Assembly (NCBI RefSeq): GCF_001277255.1
Contig: NZ_CP012264.1
Location: 3,410,001 to 3,474,000 of the forward strand
Length of the DNA stretch: 64,000 nucleotides
Reading direction: 5' to 3'
From: Cronobacter condimenti 1330
GTDB taxonomy: Bacteria; Pseudomonadota; Gammaproteobacteria; Enterobacterales; Enterobacteriaceae
Shown here: positions 8,827 through 16,260 of the stretch, one piece after another
How the letters are laid out: every line of letters starts with the position of its first letter
Position numbering within the stretch: position 1 is the stretch's first letter
Translations under genes and position numbers: made by a program
Notes under the pieces: model-generated
What the model was told of the DNA's origin: nothing
Database searches by the model: none
The model's input: the letters and a program-made list of their open reading frames with translations, nothing else

Positions 8827-8840
8827 TTCGTATACGTTCA
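8827..8840. promoter_or_regulatory. Putative HosA operator 2
   Basis: TTCGTATACGTTCA contains the perfect core CGTATACG and differs from an ideal palindrome only in its right arm. Its centre is 58 bp from that of operator 1, in the same ecdB-hosA gap. Two sites fit repression of ecdBCD and possibly of hosA. Confidence 0.6.
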
Positions 8841-8922
8841 CACTTTTTGTTAAAAGCCGCCGCGTTAGCTTTCGGCAGATGAGCAGGTATGATGGGAAGG
8901 AGAATCTGATTGCGGGGTAGGC

Positions 8923-9330
8923 ATGGCCGTCAAACAACAAGCATTTCACTTATTACGCCAGCTTTTTCAGCGACATACGTCGCAGTGGCAACTGGCGCTG
9001 CCTGAGCTGACCAAGCCGCAATATGCGGTGCTGCGCTCAATTGCTGAAAACCCGGGAATTGAACAGGTCGCATTGATAGAGGCCGCCGTCAGCACGAAAG
9101 CGACGCTTGCCGAGATGTTGAGTCGGATGGAAAGCCGGAGGCTTGTGCGTCGTGAAAGCGCGCCGGAGGATAAACGCCGCCGGTTTATTTTCCTGACGCC
9201 CGAGGGCGAAGCGCTGCTTAACGCGAGCATCCCAAAAGGCGATGCCGTCGACGAAGCATTTTTAGGCAAGCTCACCGCCGACGAGCGGGCGCAGTTCGCC
9301 GCGCTTATCGCAAGGATGATTGACGAATAA
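8923..9330 (+). CDS. hosA: MarR-family repressor HosA
   Basis: A 135-residue MarR/SlyA-type winged-helix regulator, the length of E. coli HosA and strongly similar (LRQLFQRHT, LPELTKPQYAVLRSIAENPGIEQVALIEAAVSTKATLAEML, then RR..PEDKRRRFIFLT in the wing). In E. coli, HosA represses the adjacent non-oxidative hydroxyarylic acid decarboxylase operon and is released by 4-hydroxybenzoate. The same divergent arrangement is kept here, with two palindromes in the gap. Flanks both fit: ecdBCD on one side, and a convergent LysR gene only 2 bp from its stop on the other. Confidence 0.93.
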   Translation: MAVKQQAFHLLRQLFQRHTSQWQLALPELTKPQYAVLRSIAENPGIEQVALIEAAVSTKATLAEMLSRMESRRLVRRESAPEDKRRRFIFLTPEGEALLNASIPKGDAVDEAFLGKLTADERAQFAALIARMIDE

Positions 9331-9332
9331 CG

Positions 9333-10229
9333 CTATAACTCGCCTGCGGCGCGGGCGCGCAGAAAATCGATAAACCCCCGTACCTTGCCGGAAACATGCC
9401 GTGCATCGGGGTAGACCGCATAGACGCCCTGCGCCGGAAAACGGTACGCCGGGAGCAGACGCACCAGCGTCCCCCGCGCCAGCGCGTCGGTCACCAGCCA
9501 TTCTGGCAGCAGCGCCACGCCGCAGCCTTCCAGCGCAAAGGTCATTAACGCGCCAGCGCTGTCGGCGGCAATCGCGGGCGGGCGCGTGATGACAAACCCT
9601 GCCGGCGCGTTGTCCGGGCCGGTGAGTTCCCAGCGCAGCGGCGACGCGAGCCGGGTATGCACCAGCCAGTCGGCCTTGCTGAGCGCTTCGAGCGACGAGA
9701 CCGGGTAGCGCTCAAGCCATTCCGGTGACGCGACCGGGAAAATGGCAAAGCGCGAAATCAGCGCCGCGCGGTAAGCGGAGTCCTGCAATGTGCCGAGCCG
9801 GATAGCGACATCAACGCGCTGCGAAATTAAATCGGCAGGCTGAGAGGAAGAAAAGTGGCGGATGCGCAGCGCCGGATGCGCCCGGCTGAACGCCGCCAGC
9901 GCCGGACCGACCACATGGTCTGCGTATTCCGGCGTAGTGGTGACGCGCAGCTCGCCGCTAAAACCCTGATGGCTCGCCTGCACCTCTTCACGCAGCGCAT
10001 TGGCATCTTTCAAAAGCGTGAGGCTGCGCTGATAAAGCCGATCGCCCGCATCGGTTAAGGTCAGGCGACGCGTCGAGCGCAGCAGCAGCGTCACGCCAAG
10101 CTCAGCCTCAAGCTGGCGGAGATTAAAACTCACTACCGCTTTGGTCTGGCCGAGCGCGACGGCGGCACCGGTAAAGCTACCGGCATCCACAACGGCGACG
10201 AAGGTCGCCAGCCGCGATAAGTTAAGCAT
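9333..10229 (-). CDS. LysR-family regulator, divergent from MFS pump
   Basis: A 298-residue LysR-type regulator. The N-terminal helix-turn-helix (residues 1-60) has SRLATFVAVVDAGSFTGAAVALGQTKAVVSFNLRQLE-like spacing; note VVSFNLRQLE in place of the usual AVS..I..LE. The effector domain starts near GELRVTTTPEYADHVV. It resembles regulators that control a divergent transporter or oxidoreductase. I choose ATG at 10229 (MLNLSRL) over an in-frame TTG at 10250. The likely target is the MFS gene across a 108-bp gap, which carries a perfect inverted repeat at 10245-10263. I do not recognise a named orthologue. Confidence 0.88.
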   Translation of the reverse strand: MLNLSRLATFVAVVDAGSFTGAAVALGQTKAVVSFNLRQLEAELGVTLLLRSTRRLTLTDAGDRLYQRSLTLLKDANALREEVQASHQGFSGELRVTTTPEYADHVVGPALAAFSRAHPALRIRHFSSSQPADLISQRVDVAIRLGTLQDSAYRAALISRFAIFPVASPEWLERYPVSSLEALSKADWLVHTRLASPLRWELTGPDNAPAGFVITRPPAIAADSAGALMTFALEGCGVALLPEWLVTDALARGTLVRLLPAYRFPAQGVYAVYPDARHVSGKVRGFIDFLRARAAGEL

Positions 10230-10244
10230 CGTTATTACGTTAAT

Positions 10245-10263
10245 TGTCAAAAAAGTTTTGACA
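10245..10263. promoter_or_regulatory. Perfect inverted repeat between LysR and MFS genes, candidate operator
   Basis: TGTCAAAA-aag-TTTTGACA has 8-bp perfect arms. It starts 16 bp upstream of the chosen LysR start and ends 75 bp before the MFS start. LysR proteins bind dyads of this size in such gaps, so this is a likely binding site for the regulator. The TTGACA inside could also serve as a -35 element. Confidence 0.6.
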
Positions 10264-10337
10264 GTATATCAACCCGGCCACGGTTTTTCCTGACGCGCCG
10301 GGCGTTTACAGTGCCCCTCTTCCACTGAGGGCATACC

Positions 10338-11717
10338 ATGACCTACCGCAACCGCGTCACACTGATTTATCTGCTGGGCTTTTTTCTCGACTTGATCAAT
10401 ATGTTTATCGCGGCGGTGGCTTTTCCCGCTATCGGCGAGGCGCTGAACGCGACGGTGACGCAGCTTGCCTGGATTAGTAATGGTTACATCGCCGGGCTGA
10501 CGGTGGTGATTCCACTCAGCGCATGGCTCACGCAGCGTCTGGGCGCGCGGCGCGTATTTTTACTCTCGCTGACGCTCTTCAGCCTCGCCACCGCCGCCTG
10601 CGGTATGTCAGCGTCGCTGTCGTCGCTTATCTTCTGGCGCGTTATTCAGGGTGCGGGCGGCGGCCTGCTGATCCCGACGGGCCAGGCGCTGGCGTGGCAG
10701 CTGTTTGCGAAGCATGAGCGCGCGCGGCTGTCGTCTGCCGTGATGCTCACGGGCCTGCTGGCCCCTGCGCTGTCGCCCGCGCTCGGTGGCGTGCTGGTGC
10801 AGGCCGCCAGCTGGCACTGGATCTTTTTAGCCAGTCTTCCGCTCTCGCTGGCGGCGCTGCTGATGGCCTGGCGCTGGCTGAAACCGGACGCGACCCCTGC
10901 CGCTCGCCGCTCGTTTGATATCGCGGGCGCGCTTTCCGGCGCGGGCGGACTATTGCTGCTGCTATACGGATTGAACGGGCTTAGTGAGCATGCGCAGCCG
11001 CTGCGGGCAGCGATGTCGCTCGCAGGCGGCGCAGCGCTTATGGTCTGGATGCTGCGTCGTTGCCGCCATCACGCCGCACCGCTACTGAAGGTGCATCTCA
11101 TGGGCGAGCCGCTGATGCGCTTCTCCATGCTGGTCTATCAGTGCGTGCCTGGCATGTTTATTGGCGTGAACGTGGTCGGCATGTTCTGGCTACAGACGGT
11201 CGCCGGGCTCTCTGCGGCCGCCAGCGGCGCCCTGATGGTGCCGTGGTCGGTGGCGTCGTTTATGGCGATTTCCGCAACCGCCCGCCTCTTTAACCGTCTC
11301 GGCCCGCGTCTGCTTATTATTACCGGCTGCCTGTTGCAAGCGGCAGGTATCGTACTGCTGACGCAGATCGCGCCAGGCAGCCCGTGGGCGCTGCTGGTTA
11401 CCGCGTTTAGTTTGATGGGTGCAGGCGGCAGCCTGTGCAGCAGTACGGCGCAGAGCAGCGCATTCTTGCACACCGCGAACGCGGATATGCCTGACGCCAG
11501 CGCGCTGTGGAATATTAACCGCCAGCTCAGCTTCTGCTTGGGCGTCACGCTTATCAGCGTCGCCCTGAACGTGCTGATGCATCTGCTCGCACCTGCCGCC
11601 GCCTGGCGCGCCACCTTTACGCTTGCGGCGGCGCTGACGCTGCTGCCGGTCTTTTTCGCGTGGCGACTGCCTTCTGCGGCGGTCGTTCTGTCATTTTTAT
11701 CAGAGAAGGAGAAGTGA
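10338..11717 (+). CDS. MFS transporter, DHA2 (EmrB/QacA-like) drug efflux type
   Basis: A 459-residue inner-membrane protein with repeated hydrophobic helices along its length. The N-terminal half holds the loop 2-3 motif LTQRLGARRVF and the helix-5 segment LLAPALSPALGGVLV typical of proton antiporters in the drug efflux branch; GGGLLIPTGQAL matches the helix-4 region of EmrB/QacA relatives. Length suits 14 helices or slightly fewer. No ABC or EmrA-like adaptor gene is present, so it probably works alone across the inner membrane. Divergent from a LysR gene and overlapping the next gene by 1 nt (TGATG), so the two are translationally coupled. Substrate unknown. Confidence 0.88.
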   Translation: MTYRNRVTLIYLLGFFLDLINMFIAAVAFPAIGEALNATVTQLAWISNGYIAGLTVVIPLSAWLTQRLGARRVFLLSLTLFSLATAACGMSASLSSLIFWRVIQGAGGGLLIPTGQALAWQLFAKHERARLSSAVMLTGLLAPALSPALGGVLVQAASWHWIFLASLPLSLAALLMAWRWLKPDATPAARRSFDIAGALSGAGGLLLLLYGLNGLSEHAQPLRAAMSLAGGAALMVWMLRRCRHHAAPLLKVHLMGEPLMRFSMLVYQCVPGMFIGVNVVGMFWLQTVAGLSAAASGALMVPWSVASFMAISATARLFNRLGPRLLIITGCLLQAAGIVLLTQIAPGSPWALLVTAFSLMGAGGSLCSSTAQSSAFLHTANADMPDASALWNINRQLSFCLGVTLISVALNVLMHLLAPAAAWRATFTLAAALTLLPVFFAWRLPSAAVVLSFLSEKEK

Positions 11718-12091
11718 TGAACCGCTGGTTTACGGAAGTCCTGGACGCCCATGTGGCGATTGAACGCTGGCTCGGTCAGGGTAAAGGCGACGTTGAGTCG
11801 CTGCTGCTCCGCTTTAGCGCTGACTATTCGATGATCCCGCTAAGCGGCGCGCCGCTTGATGCCGCCGCGTTACGTGCGTTTTTCACCAGCGCGGGCGGCA
11901 GCCGACCGGGGATTGTGATTGAGGTCGATAGTTTGTCGCTTATCGCCGAATGGCCTGCGGGTGCGGTGGTCGGGTATCGGGAAACGCAGCGAATAGCGCA
12001 GGAAACGACAGTGCGCTGGTCTACGGTGGTGTTTGAACTGCATGAAGGCGAGCCGCGCTGGCGTCATCTGCATGAAACGCGACAAGCGTAA
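11717..12091 (+). CDS. NTF2-like / DUF4440-type small protein coupled to the MFS gene
   Basis: A 124-residue soluble protein. Its pattern (E.LDAHVAIERWLGQG..DVESLLLRFSADYSMIPLSGAPLDAAALRAFF, then TVRWSTVVFELHEGEPRWRHLHETR) fits the NTF2/SnoaL-like DUF4440 group. No function is established. The ATG at 11717 overlaps the MFS stop as TGATG and follows GAGAAGGAGAAG, a good ribosome site; a longer in-frame reading inside the MFS gene is less likely. It is probably co-expressed with the pump under the LysR regulator. Followed by a bidirectional terminator shared with rpoS. Confidence 0.8.
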   Translation: MNRWFTEVLDAHVAIERWLGQGKGDVESLLLRFSADYSMIPLSGAPLDAAALRAFFTSAGGSRPGIVIEVDSLSLIAEWPAGAVVGYRETQRIAQETTVRWSTVVFELHEGEPRWRHLHETRQA

Positions 12092-12112
12092 ATTTTCGGG
12101 AAAATAGAAAGG

Positions 12113-12143
12113 AAAAAGGCCAGTCAGACGACTGGCCTTTTTT
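12113..12143. terminator. Bidirectional terminator between rpoS and the NTF2-like gene
   Basis: AAAAAGGCCAGTC-agac-GACTGGCCTTTTTT: an 8-bp GC-rich stem flanked by A- and T-runs on both sides. It serves the plus-strand MFS operon and the minus-strand rpoS transcript. Confidence 0.9.
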
Positions 12144-12154
12144 GATGGGAAAGG

Positions 12155-13147
12155 TTATTCGCGGAACAGCGCTTCGATGTTCAGCCCCTGGCCCTGCAGG
12201 ATTTCACGCAGGCGGCGCAGGCCTTCAACCTGAATCTGGCGAACGCGTTCACGAGTCAGGCCAATTTCACGACCCACATCTTCAAGCGTTGCCGCTTCGT
12301 AGCCGAGCAGACCGAAACGACGCGCCAGGACTTCACGCTGTTTGGCGTTCAGTTCGAACAGCCATTTGACGATGCTCTGTTTCATGTCATCGTCCTGCGT
12401 GGTGTCTTCCGGGCCGTTGTCTTTTTCATCAGCCAGGATATCAAGCAACGCTTTCTCTGAATCACCGCCCAGCGGGGTATCAACAGAGGTAATACGCTCG
12501 TTCAGACGCAGCATACGGCTAACGTCATCAACCGGTTTATCCAGCTGTTCAGCGATTTCTTCCGCGCTCGGCTCGTGGTCCAGTTTATGGGACAGCTCAC
12601 GCGCGGTACGCAGATAGACGTTCAGCTCTTTCACGATGTGAATCGGCAGGCGGATCGTACGGGTTTGGTTCATGATTGCCCGTTCGATAGTCTGACGAAT
12701 CCACCACGTCGCATACGTAGAGAAACGGAACCCGCGTTCCGGGTCAAATTTCTCAACGGCGCGAATCAGCCCCAGGTTGCCCTCTTCAATCAGATCCAGC
12801 AGTGCCAGACCACGATTGCTGTAACGACGGGCAATCTTCACCACCAGACGCAAGTTACTTTCGATCATGCGACGGCGGGAGGCTACATCACCACGCAGAG
12901 CGCGGCGCGCGAAGTAAACTTCTTCTTCAGCTGTTAACAGAGGAGAATAACCAATTTCGCCCAGATACAGCTGAGTTGCATCTAATACACGCTGTGTTGA
13001 ACCCTGCGACAGCAGCTCTTCTTCAGCCAGGTCGTTATCACTGGGTTCCTCTTCTACCAAGGCTTTTTCGTCAAAAGCCTCTACTCCGTTCTCATCAAAT
13101 TCCGCGTCTTCATTTAAGTCATGAACTTTCAGCGTATTCTGATTCAT
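12155..13147 (-). CDS. rpoS: RNA polymerase sigma factor RpoS (sigma-38)
   Basis: Master sigma factor of stationary phase and general stress. It has 330 residues, the E. coli length, and differs at only a few positions. Region 1.2 (ATQLYLGEIGYSPLLTAEEE), region 2 (RYSNRGLALLDLIEEGNLGLIRAVEKFDPERGFRFSTYATWWIRQ in order), region 3 and region 4 (TLEDVGREIGLTRERVRQIQ) are all present. The lysine of AVEKFDPERGF, needed for RssB recognition and ClpXP turnover, is kept. No premature stop or frameshift, unlike many laboratory-passaged rpoS alleles. Downstream of nlpD by 59 bp; in E. coli the main rpoS promoter lies inside nlpD and gives a long regulated leader. Confidence 0.99.
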   Translation of the reverse strand: MNQNTLKVHDLNEDAEFDENGVEAFDEKALVEEEPSDNDLAEEELLSQGSTQRVLDATQLYLGEIGYSPLLTAEEEVYFARRALRGDVASRRRMIESNLRLVVKIARRYSNRGLALLDLIEEGNLGLIRAVEKFDPERGFRFSTYATWWIRQTIERAIMNQTRTIRLPIHIVKELNVYLRTARELSHKLDHEPSAEEIAEQLDKPVDDVSRMLRLNERITSVDTPLGGDSEKALLDILADEKDNGPEDTTQDDDMKQSIVKWLFELNAKQREVLARRFGLLGYEAATLEDVGREIGLTRERVRQIQVEGLRRLREILQGQGLNIEALFRE

Positions 13148-13206
13148 AAGGTGGCTCCTACCCGTGATCCCTGAGCAAAGCGCCTGAAGAAGCGCACTCT
13201 GCCGAT

Positions 13207-14346
13207 TTATCGCTGCGGCAAATAGCGCAGCGGGTTTACGGATTTCCCCTTGTAACGAATTTCAAAATGCAAGCGTGTTGAACTGGTTCCGGAGCTACCC
13301 ATGGTAGCGATTTTTTGCCCCGCCTTAACTTCTTGTTGTTCCCGGACCAGCATAGTGTCGTTATGGGCGTAGGCACTCAGGTAATCATCGTTGTGTTTGA
13401 TGATAATAAGATTACCGTAACCGCGAAGCGCACTACCGGCGTAGACGACGCGACCATCTGCGGTGGCGACGATTGCCTGTCCTTTGCTGCCTGCGATATC
13501 GATCCCTTTATTCCCCCCTTCTGCGGCGGAGAAGTTCTCGATAACGTTGCCTTCAGTCGGCCAGCGCCAGGTAGCGACAGGTACACTGTTGGTCGTGCTG
13601 CTTACGGTCGGTTCTGGAGCGCTAACGGCAGGTGCTGTGGAAGGAGCTACGACTGCCCCAGAGCTCACATTCCCAGGCAACATTTTGTTAGCACTCTGTT
13701 CACCTGAATCCTCAGAATAAATAATTGTCGGTTTGGAAGCAACCACTGTGCTGCTATTTTGCGCAGGTTTTGAGACTATTCCTTGCGCACTCGCGTCCGC
13801 TTGCGTTATAGCATTTCCGCCGGTAATTGGCGTACCGGACGCGTTCCCAACCTGCAGCGTTTGCCCAACATTCAGGCCATACGGGGCTTCGATGTGGTTA
13901 CGCTGGGCCAAATCGCGGAAATCGTTCCCGGTAATCCAGGCGATATAAAACAGCGTATCGCCGCGCTTAACGGTATAAGTGCTGCCGCCGGTATAGCTAC
14001 CTTTCGGAATGTTCCCATACTTACGGTTGTAAACAATGCGGCCATTTTGTGTCTGAACCGGCTGATCGGGGATCACATGCGCCTGGCGCGGCTGGCTGAT
14101 TTGCGGCTGAACCGGTGCCGGCTGGATAGTCGGCTGGCGGGGCTGCGTTGAGATATTTGATGGCGGCATAATCATCCCGCCGCCTGTGCCGGAACTGGCC
14201 CCTGCGCTGCTGCTCGCGCTGCCGCCAACAGAACTGACGGGCGCCGGTGCGGAGGAGTTATTTGAATTACATGCCGCCAGACAAAGCGAAATCAGTGACA
14301 GCGCCGCGACTCGGCGTGCTGTGAAGGTTGGGCTTCCCGCGCTCAT
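13207..14346 (-). CDS. nlpD: Murein hydrolase activator NlpD (lipoprotein)
   Basis: Outer-membrane lipoprotein that activates the amidase AmiC during septum splitting. 379 residues. The signal peptide ends in the lipobox LAAC (about residue 25). A Ser/Ala/Pro/Gln-rich linker follows, then a LysM domain near 120-165 (YTVKRGDTLFYIAWITG) and a C-terminal LytM/M23 domain (about 265-375). The LytM zinc ligands are degenerate: the first His is replaced in NKGIDIAG and the final HLH is RLHFE, as expected for an activator rather than an enzyme. The linker is slightly long. Upstream of rpoS; the last codons of amiC end this window. Confidence 0.96.
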   Translation of the reverse strand: MSAGSPTFTARRVAALSLISLCLAACNSNNSSAPAPVSSVGGSASSSAGASSGTGGGMIMPPSNISTQPRQPTIQPAPVQPQISQPRQAHVIPDQPVQTQNGRIVYNRKYGNIPKGSYTGGSTYTVKRGDTLFYIAWITGNDFRDLAQRNHIEAPYGLNVGQTLQVGNASGTPITGGNAITQADASAQGIVSKPAQNSSTVVASKPTIIYSEDSGEQSANKMLPGNVSSGAVVAPSTAPAVSAPEPTVSSTTNSVPVATWRWPTEGNVIENFSAAEGGNKGIDIAGSKGQAIVATADGRVVYAGSALRGYGNLIIIKHNDDYLSAYAHNDTMLVREQQEVKAGQKIATMGSSGTSSTRLHFEIRYKGKSVNPLRYLPQR

Positions 14347-14473
14347 TTATCCCCCTGGAATGGTTTACTTCTCTATAAAAACGATGATGACCGCTGTATT
14401 CGGCGTCTGGCCGACGCGATTTTCGCTCACCATACGCCAGAAGCGCGCTAAAAACACAGGAAAAATTCCTGGT

Positions 14474-15100
14474 TTACGCCAGTTCCCCTTTCACTAAAGG
14501 AACAAAGCGCACGGCTTCTACAGTGTCGATAATAAATTCGCTCCCCCGCCGACGAACACGTTTTAACACCTGCTGTTCGTCGCCCACGGGAAGAACCAGA
14601 ATGCCGCCCTCGTCCAGCTGCGACAATAGTGCCGTCGGGATCTCAGGCGGCGCGGCCGTCACGATAATAGCGTCAAACGGGGCGCGCGCTTGCCACCCCA
14701 GCCAGCCATCGCCGTGACGGGTTGAAACGTTGTGGAGATCAAGCTGCTTCAGGCGCCGTCTGGCGTGCCATTGCAGGCTTTTGATGCGCTCGACCGAGCA
14801 GACGTGATGTACCAGATGGGCCAGAATCGCCGTCTGGTAGCCAGAGCCGGTGCCGATTTCCAGCACCCTTGAGGCGGGCGTGAGCGTCAGAAGCTCGGTC
14901 ATTCGCGCCACCATATACGGCTGAGAGATGGTCTGCCCGGATCCTATCGGCAGCGCCACGTTTTCCCAGGCTTTGTGCTCAAACGCTTCATCGACAAACT
15001 TCTCACGCGGCACGCGCGAGATAGCTTCAAGTACGCGTTCATCTTTGATGCCCTGAGCACGCAGTTGATTCAGAAGGGTCTGAACACGATTGTTTACCAT
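14474..15100 (-). CDS. pcm: Protein-L-isoaspartate O-methyltransferase
   Basis: Repairs age-damaged proteins by methylating isoaspartyl residues with S-adenosylmethionine. 208 residues, as in E. coli. Motifs: PREKFVDEAFEHKAW, the substrate-binding LPIGSGQTISQPYMVARM, the SAM-binding EIGTGSGYQTAILA, and DAIIVTAAPPEIPTAL. The start overlaps the surE stop by 7 nt, so translation is coupled. In E. coli pcm, nlpD and rpoS are partly co-transcribed and Pcm aids stationary-phase survival, consistent with this location. Confidence 0.97.
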   Translation of the reverse strand: MVNNRVQTLLNQLRAQGIKDERVLEAISRVPREKFVDEAFEHKAWENVALPIGSGQTISQPYMVARMTELLTLTPASRVLEIGTGSGYQTAILAHLVHHVCSVERIKSLQWHARRRLKQLDLHNVSTRHGDGWLGWQARAPFDAIIVTAAPPEIPTALLSQLDEGGILVLPVGDEQQVLKRVRRRGSEFIIDTVEAVRFVPLVKGELA

Positions 15101-15855
15101 TGCCCGCTCACTCCGGCGCTGGCTAACCAGCGGGTCACCACGTCCTGCGCGCTGTGCGCGGTTAAATCGACATGCAGCGGCGTAACGGAGACATAGCCCT
15201 CATCCACCGCCGCAAAATCGGTATCCGGGCCTGCGTCGAGCTTCTCACCCGGCGGGCCAATCCAGTAGAGCGTGTTGCCGCGCGGATCTTCCTGCGGAAT
15301 CACTTTATCGGCCGGATGACGGCTGCCGCAGCGGGTGACACGAATGCCTTTGATCTGATCGAGCGGCAGATCGGGTACGTTGATATTCAGAATACGACCG
15401 GTGCGCAGCGGCTCGCGTGCGAGTGCGCGCAAAATCGTGCAGGTGACGGCTGCGGCAGTGTCGTAATGCTCATGACCATTTAGCGAAACCGCGAGCGCAG
15501 GCAACCCTAAATGACGGCCTTCCATCGCGGCCGCGACGGTACCGGAGTAAATCACGTCATCGCCAAGGTTCGGCCCGGCGTTAATGCCGGAAACCACGAC
15601 GTCAGGCCCCGGACGCATCAGCGCATTTACGCCCAGAAATACGCAGTCGGTTGGCGTCCCCATTTGCACCGCGATATCACCGTTAGGGTAGGTAAACGTG
15701 CGAAGTGAAGATTCAAGCGTTAAAGAGTTAGAAGCGCCGCTACGATTGCGGTCGGGGGCCACTACCTGCACGTCGGCGAATTCACGTAGCGCCTTCGCCA
15801 GCGCCTGAATACCCGGCGCGTGGATCCCGTCATCGTTACTCAGCAATATCCGCAT
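15094..15855 (-). CDS. surE: 5'/3'-nucleotidase SurE (exopolyphosphatase)
   Basis: A metal-dependent nucleoside monophosphate phosphatase active in stationary phase. 253 residues. The SurE signature is at the N-terminus: MRILLSNDDGIHAPGI with metal-binding DD at 8-9, a Ser near 40 (SGASNSLT) and an Asn in VSGINAGPNLGDDVIYSGTVAAA. A ribosome site AAGGGAATAAG precedes the ATG. Overlaps pcm. In E. coli surE follows truD immediately; here 405 bp with a terminator separate them, so surE must have its own promoter. Confidence 0.97.
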   Translation of the reverse strand: MRILLSNDDGIHAPGIQALAKALREFADVQVVAPDRNRSGASNSLTLESSLRTFTYPNGDIAVQMGTPTDCVFLGVNALMRPGPDVVVSGINAGPNLGDDVIYSGTVAAAMEGRHLGLPALAVSLNGHEHYDTAAAVTCTILRALAREPLRTGRILNINVPDLPLDQIKGIRVTRCGSRHPADKVIPQEDPRGNTLYWIGPPGEKLDAGPDTDFAAVDEGYVSVTPLHVDLTAHSAQDVVTRWLASAGVSGQW

Positions 15856-16260
15856 AACGCGCTTATTCCCTTTCTGGTGTTAAACATTGAAGTGTTATCC
15901 CTTAAAGCTTGTCCGTTTTTTATCCTGTTTCGCTTTCGCTGAACCTTTTCAGACAGGAGGCCGGATAGCCGCTCGCTGGCATTCTAACGCGCGATGCCGC
16001 TGTCCGGTAGGGTCGATTTTTGCAAGATCATGTTGTTACATGAGCAAACGCGATAATGCCCCAGCGTCGCGTCATCAGTTATTAGTTCATTTTTCTCCAG
16101 AACGCCAAACCAGGGCTCTTCAGGGAAGGGACAACAATACGGCTGAATATCAAGCTTAAACAAGCCGGCCGCGGATTGTTCGGGGAAGCGACGCAACAAA
16201 AAACCGCCCCAGGGGGCGGTTTTTTAATGCGTCGCTAAGACAACCGCGCAGAACGGTTTG
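15856..16260. other. truD-surE intergenic region, 405 bp
   Basis: No gene I can support. Reading frames of about 70 and 90 codons exist (minus strand 15984-16199, plus strand 15887-16159), but both need TTG starts, lack a clear ribosome site, and show no recognisable domain. The region ends, on the truD side, with a strong terminator. A promoter for surE is expected in the remainder. It could also hold an unrecognised small RNA. Confidence 0.5.
16198..16226. terminator. Terminator after truD
   Basis: AAAAAACCGCCCC-ag-GGGGCGGTTTTTT, a perfect palindromic stem with A/T flanks, 35 bp after the truD stop. It works in both directions by sequence and would end the ftsB-ispD-ispF-truD transcript. 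Confidence 0.9.

Noticed and set aside
12155..13147. Possible rpoS loss-of-function allele
   Set aside because: Checked because rpoS is often mutated in cultured strains; the frame is 330 residues and full-length without a stop or frameshift.
15984..16199. A 71-codon minus-strand frame in the truD-surE gap
   Set aside because: Needs a TTG start inside the terminator stem region, has no ribosome site and no recognisable domain. Left as unassigned sequence.
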